From Accumulibacter sp. (GTDB taxonomy: Bacteria; Pseudomonadota; Gammaproteobacteria; Burkholderiales; Rhodocyclaceae): DNA of 64,000 nucleotides. The stretch's first letter is position 1; each line of letters opens with the position of its first letter. Location of the stretch: assembly GCF_036625195.1 (NCBI RefSeq), contig NZ_JAZKUG010000001.1, forward strand, positions 3,100,001-3,164,000. The letters run 5' to 3'. A model generated the notes under the pieces. It had not been told where the DNA came from and did not search any database. It was given only the letters and a program-made list of their open reading frames with translations. Both the position numbers and the translations under genes were made by a program. Below are positions 1-9,827 of the stretch, in pieces.

Positions 1-3000
1 GTGTCGTTGCCGTCCCCCCCGGTGAGCGTGTTCGCGCCGGTGTTGCCCGTCAGCAGGTTGGCCAGCGCGTTGCCGGTGCCGGTGAGACCGGCATCCCCGA
101 GCAGCGTCAGATGCTCGACATTCGCTGCCAGCGTGAAACTGGCGTAGCTGCGCACGATGTCCACCCCGGCGTCCAGTGCTTCGACGACGCTGTCGCCGGC
201 AATGTCAACGAAGTAGGTGTCGTCGCCGGCTCCGCCCGCCATGGTGTCCGCGTCGGCACCGCCATCGAGACGGTTGTCGCCGGCGTTGCCGGTGAGTTTG
301 TTCTTGCCGTCGTTGCCGCTGCCATCGATATCGCTGGTGCCCAAGAGGGTGAGATGTTCCAGCGTCCAGCCGAGGCTGTAGTTGATGTAACTCAGGACGG
401 TGTCGGTGCCACCACCGTCCTGCTCCTGAACGTGGTCGCCAGTCTCGTCCACGACGTAGATGTCGTTGCCCAGACCGCCCTGCAGCCAGTCGGCGCCAGT
501 GCTGCCGTTGAGCGTGTTGGCGCCATCGTTGCCGATCAGGGTGTTGGCCAGTGTATTGCCGACGCCATTGATGTTGGCGACTCCGGTCAACTCGAGCGCT
601 TCGACGTTCGTCGCCAGCGTGTGGCTGACGCTGCTGAAGACCTTGTCATTGCCGGCATTCTTGTTCTCGACGACGGTCTCGCCCGCCGTGTCGAGGTAAT
701 ACACATCGTCGCCCAAGCCGCCCGCCAAGGTGTCCACCCCGGCACCCCCGTCGAGGGTGTCGTTGCCGTCGCCGCCGCTGAGTGTGTTGGCGCCGCTGTT
801 GCCGGTCAGGGTGTTGGCCTGTGCATTGCCGGTGCCCTTGAGGTTGGCGGTGCCGAGCAGCGACAAGTGCTCGAGATCGCTGCCCAGCGTGTAGTCGACA
901 CTGCTCTTCACCGTGTCGGTGCCGGCCACCGGTCCTTCGATCACCAGGTCCGCCGGATCATCGACGACATAGGTGTCGTCGCCGCCCAGACCGATCAGGA
1001 TATCCGCACCGCCTTGGCCGTCGAGGACGTTGCTCCAGTCGTTGCCGGTCAGGCGGTTGGCCAGAGCATTGCCTTGGCCGTCGAGGTTGACGTACCAGCC
1101 GCCGAGAACGAGATTCTCGATCTGGTTGCCCAGGATCCAGCTGACGCTGCTGAAGACCGTGTCGACCCCACCCGCCGCCGCTTCGCTGACGGTGTCGCCG
1201 CCATCGTCCGTGTAGTAGCGATCATCGCCGAGTCCCCCAGCGAGCACGTCCGCTCCCGCGTCGCCATCGAGCGTGTCGTTGCCGTCCCCCCCGGTGAGCG
1301 TGTTCGCGCCGGTGTTGCCCGTCAGCAGGTTGGCCAGCGCGTTGCCGGTGCCGGTGAGACCGGCATCCCCGAGCAGCGTCAGATGCTCGACATTCGCTGC
1401 CAGCGTGAAACTGGCGTAGCTGCGCACGATGTCCACCCCGGCGTCCAGTGCTTCGACGACGCTGTCGCCGGCAACGTCAACGAAGTAGGTGTCATCGCCG
1501 GCTCCGCCCGCCATGGTGTCCGCGTCGGCACCGCCATCGAGACGGTTGTCGCCGGCGTTGCCGGTGAGTTTGTTCTTGCCGTCGTTGCCGCTGCCATCGA
1601 TATCGCTGGTGCCCAAGAGGGTGAGATGTTCCAGCGTCCAGCCGAGGCTGTAGTTGATGTAACTCAGGACGGTGTCGGTGCCACCACCGTCCTGCTCCTG
1701 AACGTGGTCGCCAGTCTCGTCCACGACGTAGATGTCGTTGCCCAGACCGCCCTGCAGCCAGTCGGCGCCAGTGCTGCCGTTGAGCGTGTTGGCGCCATCG
1801 TTGCCGATCAGGGTGTTGGCCAGTGTATTGCCGACGCCATTGATGTTGGCGACTCCGGTCAACTCGAGCGCTTCGACGTTCGTCGCCAGCGTGTGGCTGA
1901 CGCTGCTGAAGACCTTGTCATTGCCGGCATTCTTGTTCTCGACGACGGTCTCGCCCGCCGTGTCGAGGTAATACACATCGTCGCCCAAGCCGCCCGCCAA
2001 GGTGTCCACCCCGGCACCCCCGTCGAGGGTGTCGTTGCCGTCGCCGCCGCTGAGTGTGTTGGCGCCGCTGTTGCCGGTCAGGGTGTTGGCCTGTGCATTG
2101 CCGGTGCCCTTGAGGTTGGCGGTGCCGAGCAGCGACAAGTGCTCGAGATCGCTGCCCAGCGTGTAGTCGACACTGCTCTTCACCGTGTCGGTGCCGGCCA
2201 CCGGTCCTTCGATCACCAGGTCCGCCGGATCATCGACGACATAGGTGTCGTCGCCGCCCAGACCGATCAGGATATCCGCACCGCCTTGGCCGTCGAGGAC
2301 GTTGCTCCAGTCGTTGCCGGTCAGGCGGTTGGCCAGAGCATTGCCTTGGCCGTCGAGGTTGACGTACCAGCCGCCGAGAACGAGATTCTCGATCTGGTTG
2401 CCCAGGATCCAGCTGACGCTGCTGAAGACCGTGTCGACCCCACCCGCCGCCGCTTCGCTGACGGTGTCGCCGCCATCGTCCGTGTAGTAGCGATCATCGC
2501 CGAGTCCCCCAGCGAGCACGTCCGCTCCCGTGCCGCCATCGAGTGTGTCGTTGCCGTCTCCCCCGGTGAGCGTGTTCGCGCCGGTGTTGCCCGTCAGCAG
2601 GTTGGCCAGCGCGTTGCCGGTGCCGCTGAGACCGGCATCCCCGAGCAGCGTCAGATGCTCGACGTTCGCTGCCAGCGTGAAACTGGCGTAGCTGCGCACG
2701 CTGTCCACGCCGGCGTCCAGTGCTTCGACGACGCTGTCGCCGGCAACGTCAACGAAGTAGGTGTCATCGCCGGCTCCGCCCGCCATGGTGTCCGCGTCGG
2801 CACCGCCATCGAGACGGTTGTCGCCGGCGTTGCCGGTGAGTTTGTTCTTGCCGTCGTTGCCGCTGCCATCGATATCGCTGGTGCCCAAGAGGGCGAGATG
2901 TTCCAGCGTCCAGCCGAGGCTGTAGTTGATGTAACTCAGGACGGTGTCGGTGCCACCACCGTCCTGCTCCTGAACGTGGTCGCCAGTCTCGTCCACGACG

Positions 3001-6000
3001 TAGATGTCGTTGCCCAGACCACCCTGCAGCCAGTCGGCGCCAGTGCTGCCGTTGAGCGTGTTGGCGCCATCGTTGCCGATCAGGGTGTTGGCCAGTGTAT
3101 TGCCGACGCCATTGATGTTGGCGACTCCGGTCAACTCGAGCGCTTCGACGTTCGTCGCCAGCGTGTGGCTGACGCTGCTGAAGACCTTGTCATTGCCGGC
3201 ATTCTTGTTCTCGACGACGGTCTCGCCCGCCGTGTCGAGGTAATACACATCGTCGCCCAAGCCGCCCGCCAAGGTGTCCACCCCGGCACCCCCGTCGAGG
3301 GTGTCGTTGCCGTCGCCGCCGCTGAGTGTGTTGGCGCCGCTGTTGCCGGTCAGGGTGTTGGCCTGTGCATTGCCGGTGCCCTTGAGGTTGGCGGTGCCGA
3401 GCAGCGACAAGTGCTCGAGATCGCTGCCCAGCGTGTAGTCGACACTGCTCTTCACCGTGTCGGTGCCGGCCACCGGTCCTTCGATCACCAGGTCCGCCGG
3501 ATCATCGACGACATAGGTGTCGTCGCCGCCCAGACCGATCAGGATATCCGCACCGCCTTGGCCGTCGAGGACGTTGCTCCAGTCGTTGCCGGTCAGGCGG
3601 TTGGCCAGAGCATTGCCTTGGCCGTCGAGGTTGACGTACCAGCCGCCGAGAACGAGATTCTCGATCTGGTTGCCCAGGATCCAGCTGACGCTGCTGAAGA
3701 CCGTGTCGACCCCACCCGCCGCCGCTTCGCTGACGGTGTCGCCGCCATCGTCCGTGTAGTAGCGATCATCGCCGAGTCCCCCAGCGAGCACGTCCGCTCC
3801 CGTGCCGCCATCGAGTGTGTCGTTGCCGTCTCCCCCGGTGAGCGTGTTCGCGCCGGTGTTGCCCGTCAGCAGGTTGGCCAGCGCGTTGCCGGTGCCGCTG
3901 AGACCGGCATCCCCGAGCAGCGTCAGATGCTCGACGTTCGCTGCCAGCGTGAAACTGGCGTAGCTGCGCACGCTGTCCACGCCGGCGTCCAGTGCTTCGA
4001 CGACGCTGTCGCCGGCAACGTCAACGAAGTAGGTGTCATCGCCGGCTCCGCCCGCCATGGTGTCCGCGTCGGCACCGCCATCGAGACGGTTGTCGCCGGC
4101 GTTGCCGGTGAGTTTGTTCTTGCCGTCGTTGCCGCTGCCATCGATATCGCTGGTGCCCAAGAGGGTGAGATGTTCCAGCGTCCAGCCGAGGCTGTAGTTG
4201 ATGTAACTCAGGACGGTGTCGGTGCCACCACCGTCCTGCTCCTGAACGTGGTCGCCAGTCTCGTCCACGACGTAGATGTCGTTGCCCAGACCGCCCTGCA
4301 GCCAGTCGGCGCCAGTGCTGCCGTTGAGCGTGTTGGCGCCATCGTTGCCGATCAGGGTGTTGGCCAGTGTATTGCCGACGCCATTGATGTTGGCGACTCC
4401 GGTCAACTCGAGCGCTTCGACGTTCGTCGCCAGCGTGTGGCTGACGCTGCTGAAGACCTTGTCATTGCCGGCATTCTTGTTCTCGACGACGGTCTCGCCC
4501 GCCGTGTCGAGGTAATACACATCGTCGCCCAAGCCGCCCGCCAAGGTGTCCACCCCGGCACCCCCGTCGAGGGTGTCGTTGCCGTCGCCGCCGCTGAGTG
4601 TGTTGGCGCCGCTGTTGCCGGTCAGGGTGTTGGCCTGTGCATTGCCGGTGCCCTTGAGGTTGGCGGTGCCGAGCAGCGACAAGTGCTCGAGATCGCTGCC
4701 CAGCGTGTAGTCGACACTGCTCTTCACCGTGTCGGTGCCGGCCACCGGTCCTTCGATCACCAGGTCCGCCGGATCATCGACGACATAGGTGTCGTCGCCG
4801 CCCAGACCGATCAGGATATCCGCACCGCCTTGGCCGTCGAGGACGTTGCTCCAGTCGTTGCCGGTCAGGCGGTTGGCCAGAGCATTGCCTTGGCCGTCGA
4901 GGTTGACGTACCAGCCGCCGAGAACGAGATTCTCGATCTGGTTGCCCAGGATCCAGCTGACGCTGCTGAAGACCGTGTCGACCCCACCCGCCGCCGCTTC
5001 GCTGACGGTGTCGCCGCCATCGTCCGTGTAGTAGCGATCATCGCCGAGTCCCCCAGCGAGCACGTCCGCTCCCGTGCCGCCATCGAGTGTGTCGTTGCCG
5101 TCTCCCCCGGTGAGCGTGTTCGCGCCGGTGTTGCCCGTCAGCAGGTTGGCCAGCGCGTTGCCGGTGCCGCTGAGACCGGCATCCCCGAGCAGCGTCAGAT
5201 GCTCGACGTTCGCTGCCAGCGTGAAACTGGCGTAGCTGCGCACGCTGTCCACGCCGGCGTCCAGTGCTTCGACGACGCTGTCGCCGGCAACGTCAACGAA
5301 GTAGGTGTCATCGCCGGCTCCGCCCGCCATGGTGTCCGCGTCGGCACCGCCATCGAGACGGTTGTCGCCGGCGTTGCCGGTGAGTTTGTTCTTGCCGTCG
5401 TTGCCGCTGCCATCGATATCGCTGGTGCCCAAGAGGGTGAGATGTTCCAGCGTCCAGCCGAGGCTGTAGTTGATGTAACTCAGGACGGTGTCGGTGCCAC
5501 CACCGTCCTGCTCCTGAACGTGGTCGCCAGTCTCGTCCACGACGTAGATGTCGTTGCCCAGACCGCCCTGCAGCCAGTCGGCGCCAGTGCTGCCGTTGAG
5601 CGTGTTGGCGCCATCGTTGCCGATCAGGGTGTTGGCCAGTGTATTGCCGACGCCATTGATGTTGGCGACTCCGGTCAACTCGAGCGCTTCGACGTTCGTC
5701 GCCAGCGTGTGGCTGACGCTGCTGAAGACCTTGTCATTGCCGGCATTCTTGTTCTCGACGACGGTCTCGCCCGCCGTGTCGAGGTAATACACATCGTCGC
5801 CCAAGCCGCCCGCCAAGGTGTCCACCCCGGCACCCCCGTCGAGGGTGTCGTTGCCGTCGCCGCCGCTGAGTGTGTTGGCGCCGCTGTTGCCGGTCAGGGT
5901 GTTGGCCTGTGCATTGCCGGTGCCCTTGAGGTTGGCGGTGCCGAGCAGCGACAAGTGCTCGAGATCGCCGCCCAGCGTGTAGTCGACACTGCTCTTCACC

Positions 6001-6013
6001 GTGTCGGTGCCGC
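1..6013. repeat. Near-identical 1272-bp tandem array (about 4.7 copies) inside the RTX gene
   Basis: The same sequence recurs every 1272 bp (for example the block at 107 reappears at 1379, 2651, 3923 and 5195). 1272 is divisible by 3, so each unit adds exactly 424 residues in frame. Copies differ by only a few bases: the two leftmost copies share variants such as gatgtccaccccggcg where the others read gctgtccacgccggcg, and single changes occur near 2892 and 3021. Similarity to the period stops sharply near 6013. Each unit contains five diverged sub-repeats of about 81-90 residues, each of the form GGxGxDxYxVD...TLxxNxExLxLxG...GxGNxxxNxLxGN. The array continues past the left edge, so its copy number is unknown. 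Confidence 0.96.
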
Positions 6014-8735
6014 CGCTCCAGTTCTCGATCACGACATCAGCGGCGTCGTCCACAATGTAGGTGTCGTCGCCGCCCAGACCGATCATCCGGTCCGCTCCCG
6101 CCCCGCCATCCAGCCAGTCTGCATTGTCTGTGCCCTGCAGCGTGTCAGCACCGTGGCCACCATCGAGCATCACCGAGGCATACCCGAGAGCTCTGCTGGC
6201 AATCAGGCGATCATCTCCCCCGAGTGCGAACACCGCTTGGGTAGCAGCCGTAAGATTGGCCGTTTCCGCGGCGTCACTGAGACGAAAGACGCCGTCCTTG
6301 TCGAGAGTTCCCGCAGCCGGCAAAACAGCGGTGGAAATTCCCGCATGCAATAGATCCTGAAAGGTCCCAAGACCGATTTCCCCGAGCGCGGCCTGAATCT
6401 TGCTCCGATGAGCCAGTGAACCAGGATCGCTTCCCGAATCTTCAGCGAGGCGGTTGATGACAGTAATGCCCGCGGCCCAATAGTTGGCCCGCGCCAGAGT
6501 GTCTGTCGCGGGCTGGCCGATCTTTATACTGTTGATCACATCATCGATTGTTCCGATCGTGACGAAGCGGTCGACACCAGCATCATAAACGGTCGGGGGC
6601 AAGGTGTCCTTGAACGGGCCAGCCAGGAGCAAACGACTTTCCATGCCGTCCACAACGCGATCCCAGGCTTGGGCGAGGTTGGCTACCGCCTGCGGAGTAG
6701 GGTTGCTCATACCGCCAGCACGGTACGGTGTTCCCAATAACTTTTCCAAGGTTGCGAGCACGCGGCCATCGAAATTTGGGCCACGCGAATCAATCGCCAC
6801 ATCGTTCGTGTCGGCCCAGCGAAAGAGGATTTGTTCGATCTGCTCTCGCACGCCCGCCAACTGATTGGGCTGCTGGTTCACGACGGTATTCACCAAGGTA
6901 GTCAGAGCGACGTCACCAAGCATCGCCTCGCGTAGTGTCGGGACGTCGCCGTAGTTGCGGACATTAGGCAGGCCGTCGACCGTAGTGTTGCCCGTTTCCA
7001 TGCTCCCTAGACGCTGTGCGACATTATCCACGTCCAGCCATGCATCGGCCAGAGTGCCTACTCCACCCGCAGTCTTCTCAAATACCGAGGTTTCGTGGAT
7101 GCGATTGCCTGCCGCAGTGAAATTGACCGTGGTGTAGTGCAGGTCAATGGACTTGATGCCACCCTGAGCCAGTGTCAGCAGCTCCCCTGCATCCGTGACG
7201 CCATTGCTGTTCGCATCGCGCCACAGACGAAACTCGGTCCAGGTTGGATCTGCAGCATCTAGAATTCCGTCAGCGTTGGCATCGTAAGTGACGAGCTCGG
7301 CGAAGCCGGATCGATTCTGATCGCCTATCAACTCGGCAATCGAGTCGATCTTGCCATTGAGGTTCGCGTCGATGACGAGAAACGCATCGTCCTTGCCGAT
7401 CCATCCCGTCCATTCCTTCAGCCCGTCGCCATCCATATCGAAGACGACATTGGAGTCGGCGCGAGCCGTCAGTTCGATCCCGTCGCCATCCAGATCAACG
7501 ATGATCGGATCCAGTAAGCGGCGCAGGGCGGCAGCGATTGCGTCCTGGAAGTCCGAAGCGGTATCGCGGAGCCAGAGACCTACGGAATCGAGGAACGAGG
7601 CGAGAAAATCAGCTGTCCCGTAATAGCCATCCTCAAGGATCTGTGCGATAACACCCGTCACTGCCTGAACCGCATTGGCAGAAAACCCGAGCGCATTTTG
7701 TATCGCAATGGAAATCGTGGTAACCAGGTCTGCAATTTGAGCGGCTCCTTGATTAGCCAACTCCACGGCAACCTGTCCAAGCATCTTCGCCTTGGCGGCC
7801 AGATCGGCTGCGGTGTCTAGGGTTGCCTGAACGAATGCCTCGATCTCAGCTTCAACAAAGGGAATCGCGTCGGATTTTACCCAGTGGTTTAGAGCCGCTC
7901 CAGTGAGAATCCCTAGATTAATCGCTAAGACTTCTTTGACACCTGGAACAGAGAGAGCGATTATGCTCTCTGCGATATCGCCTAAACCCTTGCCGTAGTT
8001 ACCGTCCTTGATTTTAAGGATGCCGTCCAGGAAATTGCCCGCTACAAACTGGCTGACATCGCTGATAGGAAGGTAGCTGGGCGATTTGACGACACTACTA
8101 CCGCTTGCCAGGCTGGATTGTAGGGCTTGTTTTCCATGGGCAGTAAGTATGTCTTCAAACTGATCATTCGGATCACGCAGTTCCACGGTTTGGCCTCCGA
8201 CGTGGCCTTCGCCAAGCTTCGAGACGAAGTCGTCGTATCTATAGAAATGAGTGGCGGAGAGTCCATTCATGACAGAGGGGTCGTAGCTCCGATTTTGGGT
8301 CAATCCCCAAAGAGCGCCAAGAGCATTCCATGTGGTTAGAGAAATCTCATTCTTGGCATTCAGGTGCGAAGCAGCATAATCATAAGCGGCAAATTGAGCT
8401 AATGCCCCACCGAGGCTGTGTCCTGTGATGTGGACTCTATTTCCGCTGGTTGCAAGACTGCTGAGCAGGCCCTGTATTTGTATCTGGTTCTGTTCGTACT
8501 GGGGCCAGCCTCGGTTAGCGTTGTTTACCCAGTCTCTGCTATTCTCTGTACCCCTAAATGCAACAATGTATTCTTGGCTTGAGGGGTTGACATACACCGT
8601 CACATAGAGCCCGGTTGCTGGGTTGTTGATCGTATGCAGAGGGTTTCCGGACTTTGTGAAGCCCTGCGGCGGGGGGTAGCTTGCATCTTCATAGCTCGCA
8701 AAAGCTGCATCCAAAAAGTCGCCTTGGGTTGCCAT
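1..8735 (-). CDS. Giant lipase/RTX calcium-binding repeat protein, C-terminus outside window
   Basis: The frame is open from ATG 8735 to the window edge (2911 codons, no stop), so the protein is far above 300 kDa and incomplete here. Residues 1-200 resemble a class-3 lipase: the nucleophile elbow GHSLGG has Ser107, preceded by a YIVAFRGTEN stretch. About residues 430-560 carry Asp-rich calcium motifs (DLDGDGIEL, DMDGDGLKEW, DANLNGKIDS). From about residue 830 the protein is built of GGxGxD-type repeats (GGDGNDTLDGG, GGLGDDVYYLD). The first GGAGADRM-type units are followed by the 424-residue higher-order array. There is no N-terminal signal peptide, as expected for type I secretion, whose signal is C-terminal. 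The start codon lies 4 bp after the stop of the upstream gene, and a GAAAGGGGC Shine-Dalgarno lies inside that gene's end, so the two look co-transcribed. The lipase part is visibly less GC-rich than neighbouring core genes. A secreted lipase/adhesin role is inference. Confidence 0.9.
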   Translation of the reverse strand, partial: MATQGDFLDAAFASYEDASYPPPQGFTKSGNPLHTINNPATGLYVTVYVNPSSQEYIVAFRGTENSRDWVNNANRGWPQYEQNQIQIQGLLSSLATSGNRVHITGHSLGGALAQFAAYDYAASHLNAKNEISLTTWNALGALWGLTQNRSYDPSVMNGLSATHFYRYDDFVSKLGEGHVGGQTVELRDPNDQFEDILTAHGKQALQSSLASGSSVVKSPSYLPISDVSQFVAGNFLDGILKIKDGNYGKGLGDIAESIIALSVPGVKEVLAINLGILTGAALNHWVKSDAIPFVEAEIEAFVQATLDTAADLAAKAKMLGQVAVELANQGAAQIADLVTTISIAIQNALGFSANAVQAVTGVIAQILEDGYYGTADFLASFLDSVGLWLRDTASDFQDAIAAALRRLLDPIIVDLDGDGIELTARADSNVVFDMDGDGLKEWTGWIGKDDAFLVIDANLNGKIDSIAELIGDQNRSGFAELVTYDANADGILDAADPTWTEFRLWRDANSNGVTDAGELLTLAQGGIKSIDLHYTTVNFTAAGNRIHETSVFEKTAGGVGTLADAWLDVDNVAQRLGSMETGNTTVDGLPNVRNYGDVPTLREAMLGDVALTTLVNTVVNQQPNQLAGVREQIEQILFRWADTNDVAIDSRGPNFDGRVLATLEKLLGTPYRAGGMSNPTPQAVANLAQAWDRVVDGMESRLLLAGPFKDTLPPTVYDAGVDRFVTIGTIDDVINSIKIGQPATDTLARANYWAAGITVINRLAEDSGSDPGSLAHRSKIQAALGEIGLGTFQDLLHAGISTAVLPAAGTLDKDGVFRLSDAAETANLTAATQAVFALGGDDRLIASRALGYASVMLDGGHGADTLQGTDNADWLDGGAGADRMIGLGGDDTYIVDDAADVVIENWSGGTDTVKSSVDYTLGGDLEHLSLLGTANLKGTGNAQANTLTGNSGANTLSGGDGNDTLDGGAGVDTLAGGLGDDVYYLDTAGETVVENKNAGNDKVFSSVSHTLATNVEALELTGVANINGVGNTLANTLIGNDGANTLNGSTGADWLQGGLGNDIYVVDETGDHVQEQDGGGTDTVLSYINYSLGWTLEHLTLLGTSDIDGSGNDGKNKLTGNAGDNRLDGGADADTMAGGAGDDTYFVDVAGDSVVEALDAGVDSVRSYASFTLAANVEHLTLLGDAGLSGTGNALANLLTGNTGANTLTGGDGNDTLDGGTGADVLAGGLGDDRYYTDDGGDTVSEAAAGGVDTVFSSVSWILGNQIENLVLGGWYVNLDGQGNALANRLTGNDWSNVLDGQGGADILIGLGGDDTYVVDDPADLVIEGPVAGTDTVKSSVDYTLGSDLEHLSLLGTANLKGTGNAQANTLTGNSGANTLSGGDGNDTLDGGAGVDTLAGGLGDDVYYLDTAGETVVENKNAGNDKVFSSVSHTLATNVEALELTGVANINGVGNTLANTLIGNDGANTLNGSTGADWLQGGLGNDIYVVDETGDHVQEQDGGGTDTVLSYINYSLGWTLEHLTLLGTSDIDGSGNDGKNKLTGNAGDNRLDGGADADTMAGGAGDDTYFVDVAGDSVVEALDAGVDSVRSYASFTLAANVEHLTLLGDAGLSGTGNALANLLTGNTGANTLTGGDGNDTLDGGTGADVLAGGLGDDRYYTDDGGDTVSEAAAGGVDTVFSSVSWILGNQIENLVLGGWYVNLDGQGNALANRLTGNDWSNVLDGQGGADILIGLGGDDTYVVDDPADLVIEGPVAGTDTVKSSVDYTLGSDLEHLSLLGTANLKGTGNAQANTLTGNSGANTLSGGDGNDTLDGGAGVDTLAGGLGDDVYYLDTAGETVVENKNAGNDKVFSSVSHTLATNVEALELTGVANINGVGNTLANTLIGNDGANTLNGSTGADWLQGGLGNDIYVVDETGDHVQEQDGGGTDTVLSYINYSLGWTLEHLALLGTSDIDGSGNDGKNKLTGNAGDNRLDGGADADTMAGGAGDDTYFVDVAGDSVVEALDAGVDSVRSYASFTLAANVEHLTLLGDAGLSGTGNALANLLTGNTGANTLTGGDGNDTLDGGTGADVLAGGLGDDRYYTDDGGDTVSEAAAGGVDTVFSSVSWILGNQIENLVLGGWYVNLDGQGNALANRLTGNDWSNVLDGQGGADILIGLGGDDTYVVDDPADLVIEGPVAGTDTVKSSVDYTLGSDLEHLSLLGTANLKGTGNAQANTLTGNSGANTLSGGDGNDTLDGGAGVDTLAGGLGDDVYYLDTAGETVVENKNAGNDKVFSSVSHTLATNVEALELTGVANINGVGNTLANTLIGNDGANTLNGSTGADWLQGGLGNDIYVVDETGDHVQEQDGGGTDTVLSYINYSLGWTLEHLTLLGTSDIDGSGNDGKNKLTGNAGDNRLDGGADADTMAGGAGDDTYFVDVAGDSVVEALDAGVDIVRSYASFTLAANVEHLTLLGDAGLTGTGNALANLLTGNTGANTLTGGDGNDTLDGDAGADVLAGGLGDDRYYTDDGGDTVSEAAAGGVDTVFSSVSWILGNQIENLVLGGWYVNLDGQGNALANRLTGNDWSNVLDGQGGADILIGLGGDDTYVVDDPADLVIEGPVAGTDTVKSSVDYTLGSDLEHLSLLGTANLKGTGNAQANTLTGNSGANTLSGGDGNDTLDGGAGVDTLAGGLGDDVYYLDTAGETVVENKNAGNDKVFSSVSHTLATNVEALELTGVANINGVGNTLANTLIGNDGANTLNGSTGADWLQGGLGNDIYVVDETGDHVQEQDGGGTDTVLSYINYSLGWTLEHLTLLGTSDIDGSGNDGKNKLTGNAGDNRLDGGADADTMAGGAGDDTYFVDIAGDSVVEALDAGVDIVRSYASFTLAANVEHLTLLGDAGLTGTGNALANLLTGNTGANTLTGGDGND

Positions 8736-8738
8736 TGA

Positions 8739-9827
8739 TTAGCCCCTTTCTTCGCAAAGATCTATTACTATAAGACTTCTAGATGAGGTTTTCGTGGTTT
8801 TGAAGAGGAGTTCAGCAGACTCCCCAGATACAAACGCTAGTCTGCATCCATTCGGAGATACCTTAGGGTTCTTGACAAAGCCGGAAACGAGTTGTTGCGA
8901 TTCGGTCTGGGAACGTAAGTAGTAGGCGCCTGCGCTTCCCGGTTCCCCTGTTTTGGAAAACCCGTGAGCCACAATTACAAAGCCGCTTCGGGCAGGTACG
9001 ATGAGGATCGTTCCGTCATTGAACGCCCATCTGCCCGATGGAATTTTGACGGATTCAAAGAATCCATCTCGACTTATAAACCACGAGTTAATAAATCCTC
9101 CGCTTCGCCACCGTGTCTTTTCCTCGGGAGTGAAATTCAGGCTGTGAAAAAAGTACGCATGCTTTGGGAGAAACTTAGTAACTATCGGTAAAATCGGTGC
9201 GTTTAGCAATAAGTCGGTTTCTCGTCGATCTAAGCCGTCATCGCTGACTATAGCCACCCGAACGGGAGCAGATTGAAACTGAATTGGGCCGAAATCGAGA
9301 TATCCATCCGGTGGTGCCAGTCGAACCCAAGAGCGATCGAGTAAGCTCGTCGGTATAGCTCTGTTCAGACATTGCTGGTCGTCAAAATAGGTGCCCTGAG
9401 AATCATGGTCGGTCGATGGCAATACCGTGTAAGACGAGAAATCGGGGGGTGTCAGGCGGATGCGCTGGAGTGTGGTCTGGCCAAAGGTTCCGATAGCGTA
9501 GAGAATTTTACCGTCAAAGCAAATCTTTCTTGTGGCGGTTGCAATCATAGTAACGGCGTCGGGGATATCCCATCGGTAAAGGGAATTGGCACGAGATCCC
9601 CGTTGGGTGTTTGCAGTAAAAATGATGCGCTTGTCGTCGAGCCACTCAAGGTAGTCTCCGGGCACGATGTTGGGCTTGGGCATTACATTTATCGAGAAGG
9701 CGCGAAGTGGTTGTGTACGCCCACTGTTGTGCGTTACATCCATTATCATAAGCATGACCGCTAAGAAGGCAAAAGGCCAAGACCGCCTGTTTGTGGGTAT
9801 ACCCGGGTCTCCGCACTCGGTTGTCAT
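8739..9827 (-). CDS. Membrane-anchored beta-propeller-like protein of unknown function
   Basis: I do not recognise a named family. From ATG 9827 it encodes 362 residues. The N-terminus has NRRSW followed by a hydrophobic run (PFAFLAVMLMIMDV), a likely signal anchor or signal peptide that would place the rest outside the cytoplasm. The body contains short WD/TolB-like blades, such as YLEWLDDKRIIFTAN and PKVSPNGCRLAFVSGES, which suggest a beta-propeller. The stop codon lies 4 bp before the lipase/RTX start, so the two genes form a pair; a partner, anchoring or self-protection role is speculative. The chosen ATG overlaps the stop codon of the ISAs1 remnant upstream, and the open frame continues further upstream without meaning, so the true start may be one of the ATGs near codons 25-28. 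Base composition is lower in GC than the core genes, which fits acquired DNA. Confidence 0.75.
   Translation of the reverse strand: MTTECGDPGIPTNRRSWPFAFLAVMLMIMDVTHNSGRTQPLRAFSINVMPKPNIVPGDYLEWLDDKRIIFTANTQRGSRANSLYRWDIPDAVTMIATATRKICFDGKILYAIGTFGQTTLQRIRLTPPDFSSYTVLPSTDHDSQGTYFDDQQCLNRAIPTSLLDRSWVRLAPPDGYLDFGPIQFQSAPVRVAIVSDDGLDRRETDLLLNAPILPIVTKFLPKHAYFFHSLNFTPEEKTRWRSGGFINSWFISRDGFFESVKIPSGRWAFNDGTILIVPARSGFVIVAHGFSKTGEPGSAGAYYLRSQTESQQLVSGFVKNPKVSPNGCRLAFVSGESAELLFKTTKTSSRSLIVIDLCEERG

Noticed and set aside
1..6013. The repeat array as a CRISPR or non-coding satellite
   Set aside because: The unit is 1272 bp, there are no short repeats with unique spacers, and the array is fully coding in frame.
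111..6353. A 2080-codon open frame on the plus strand across the repeat array
   Set aside because: It is antisense to the GGxGxD repeat gene. Repetition of one stop-free 1272-bp unit opens the opposite frame automatically. The minus-strand frame has the recognisable lipase and RTX motifs and a proper start.
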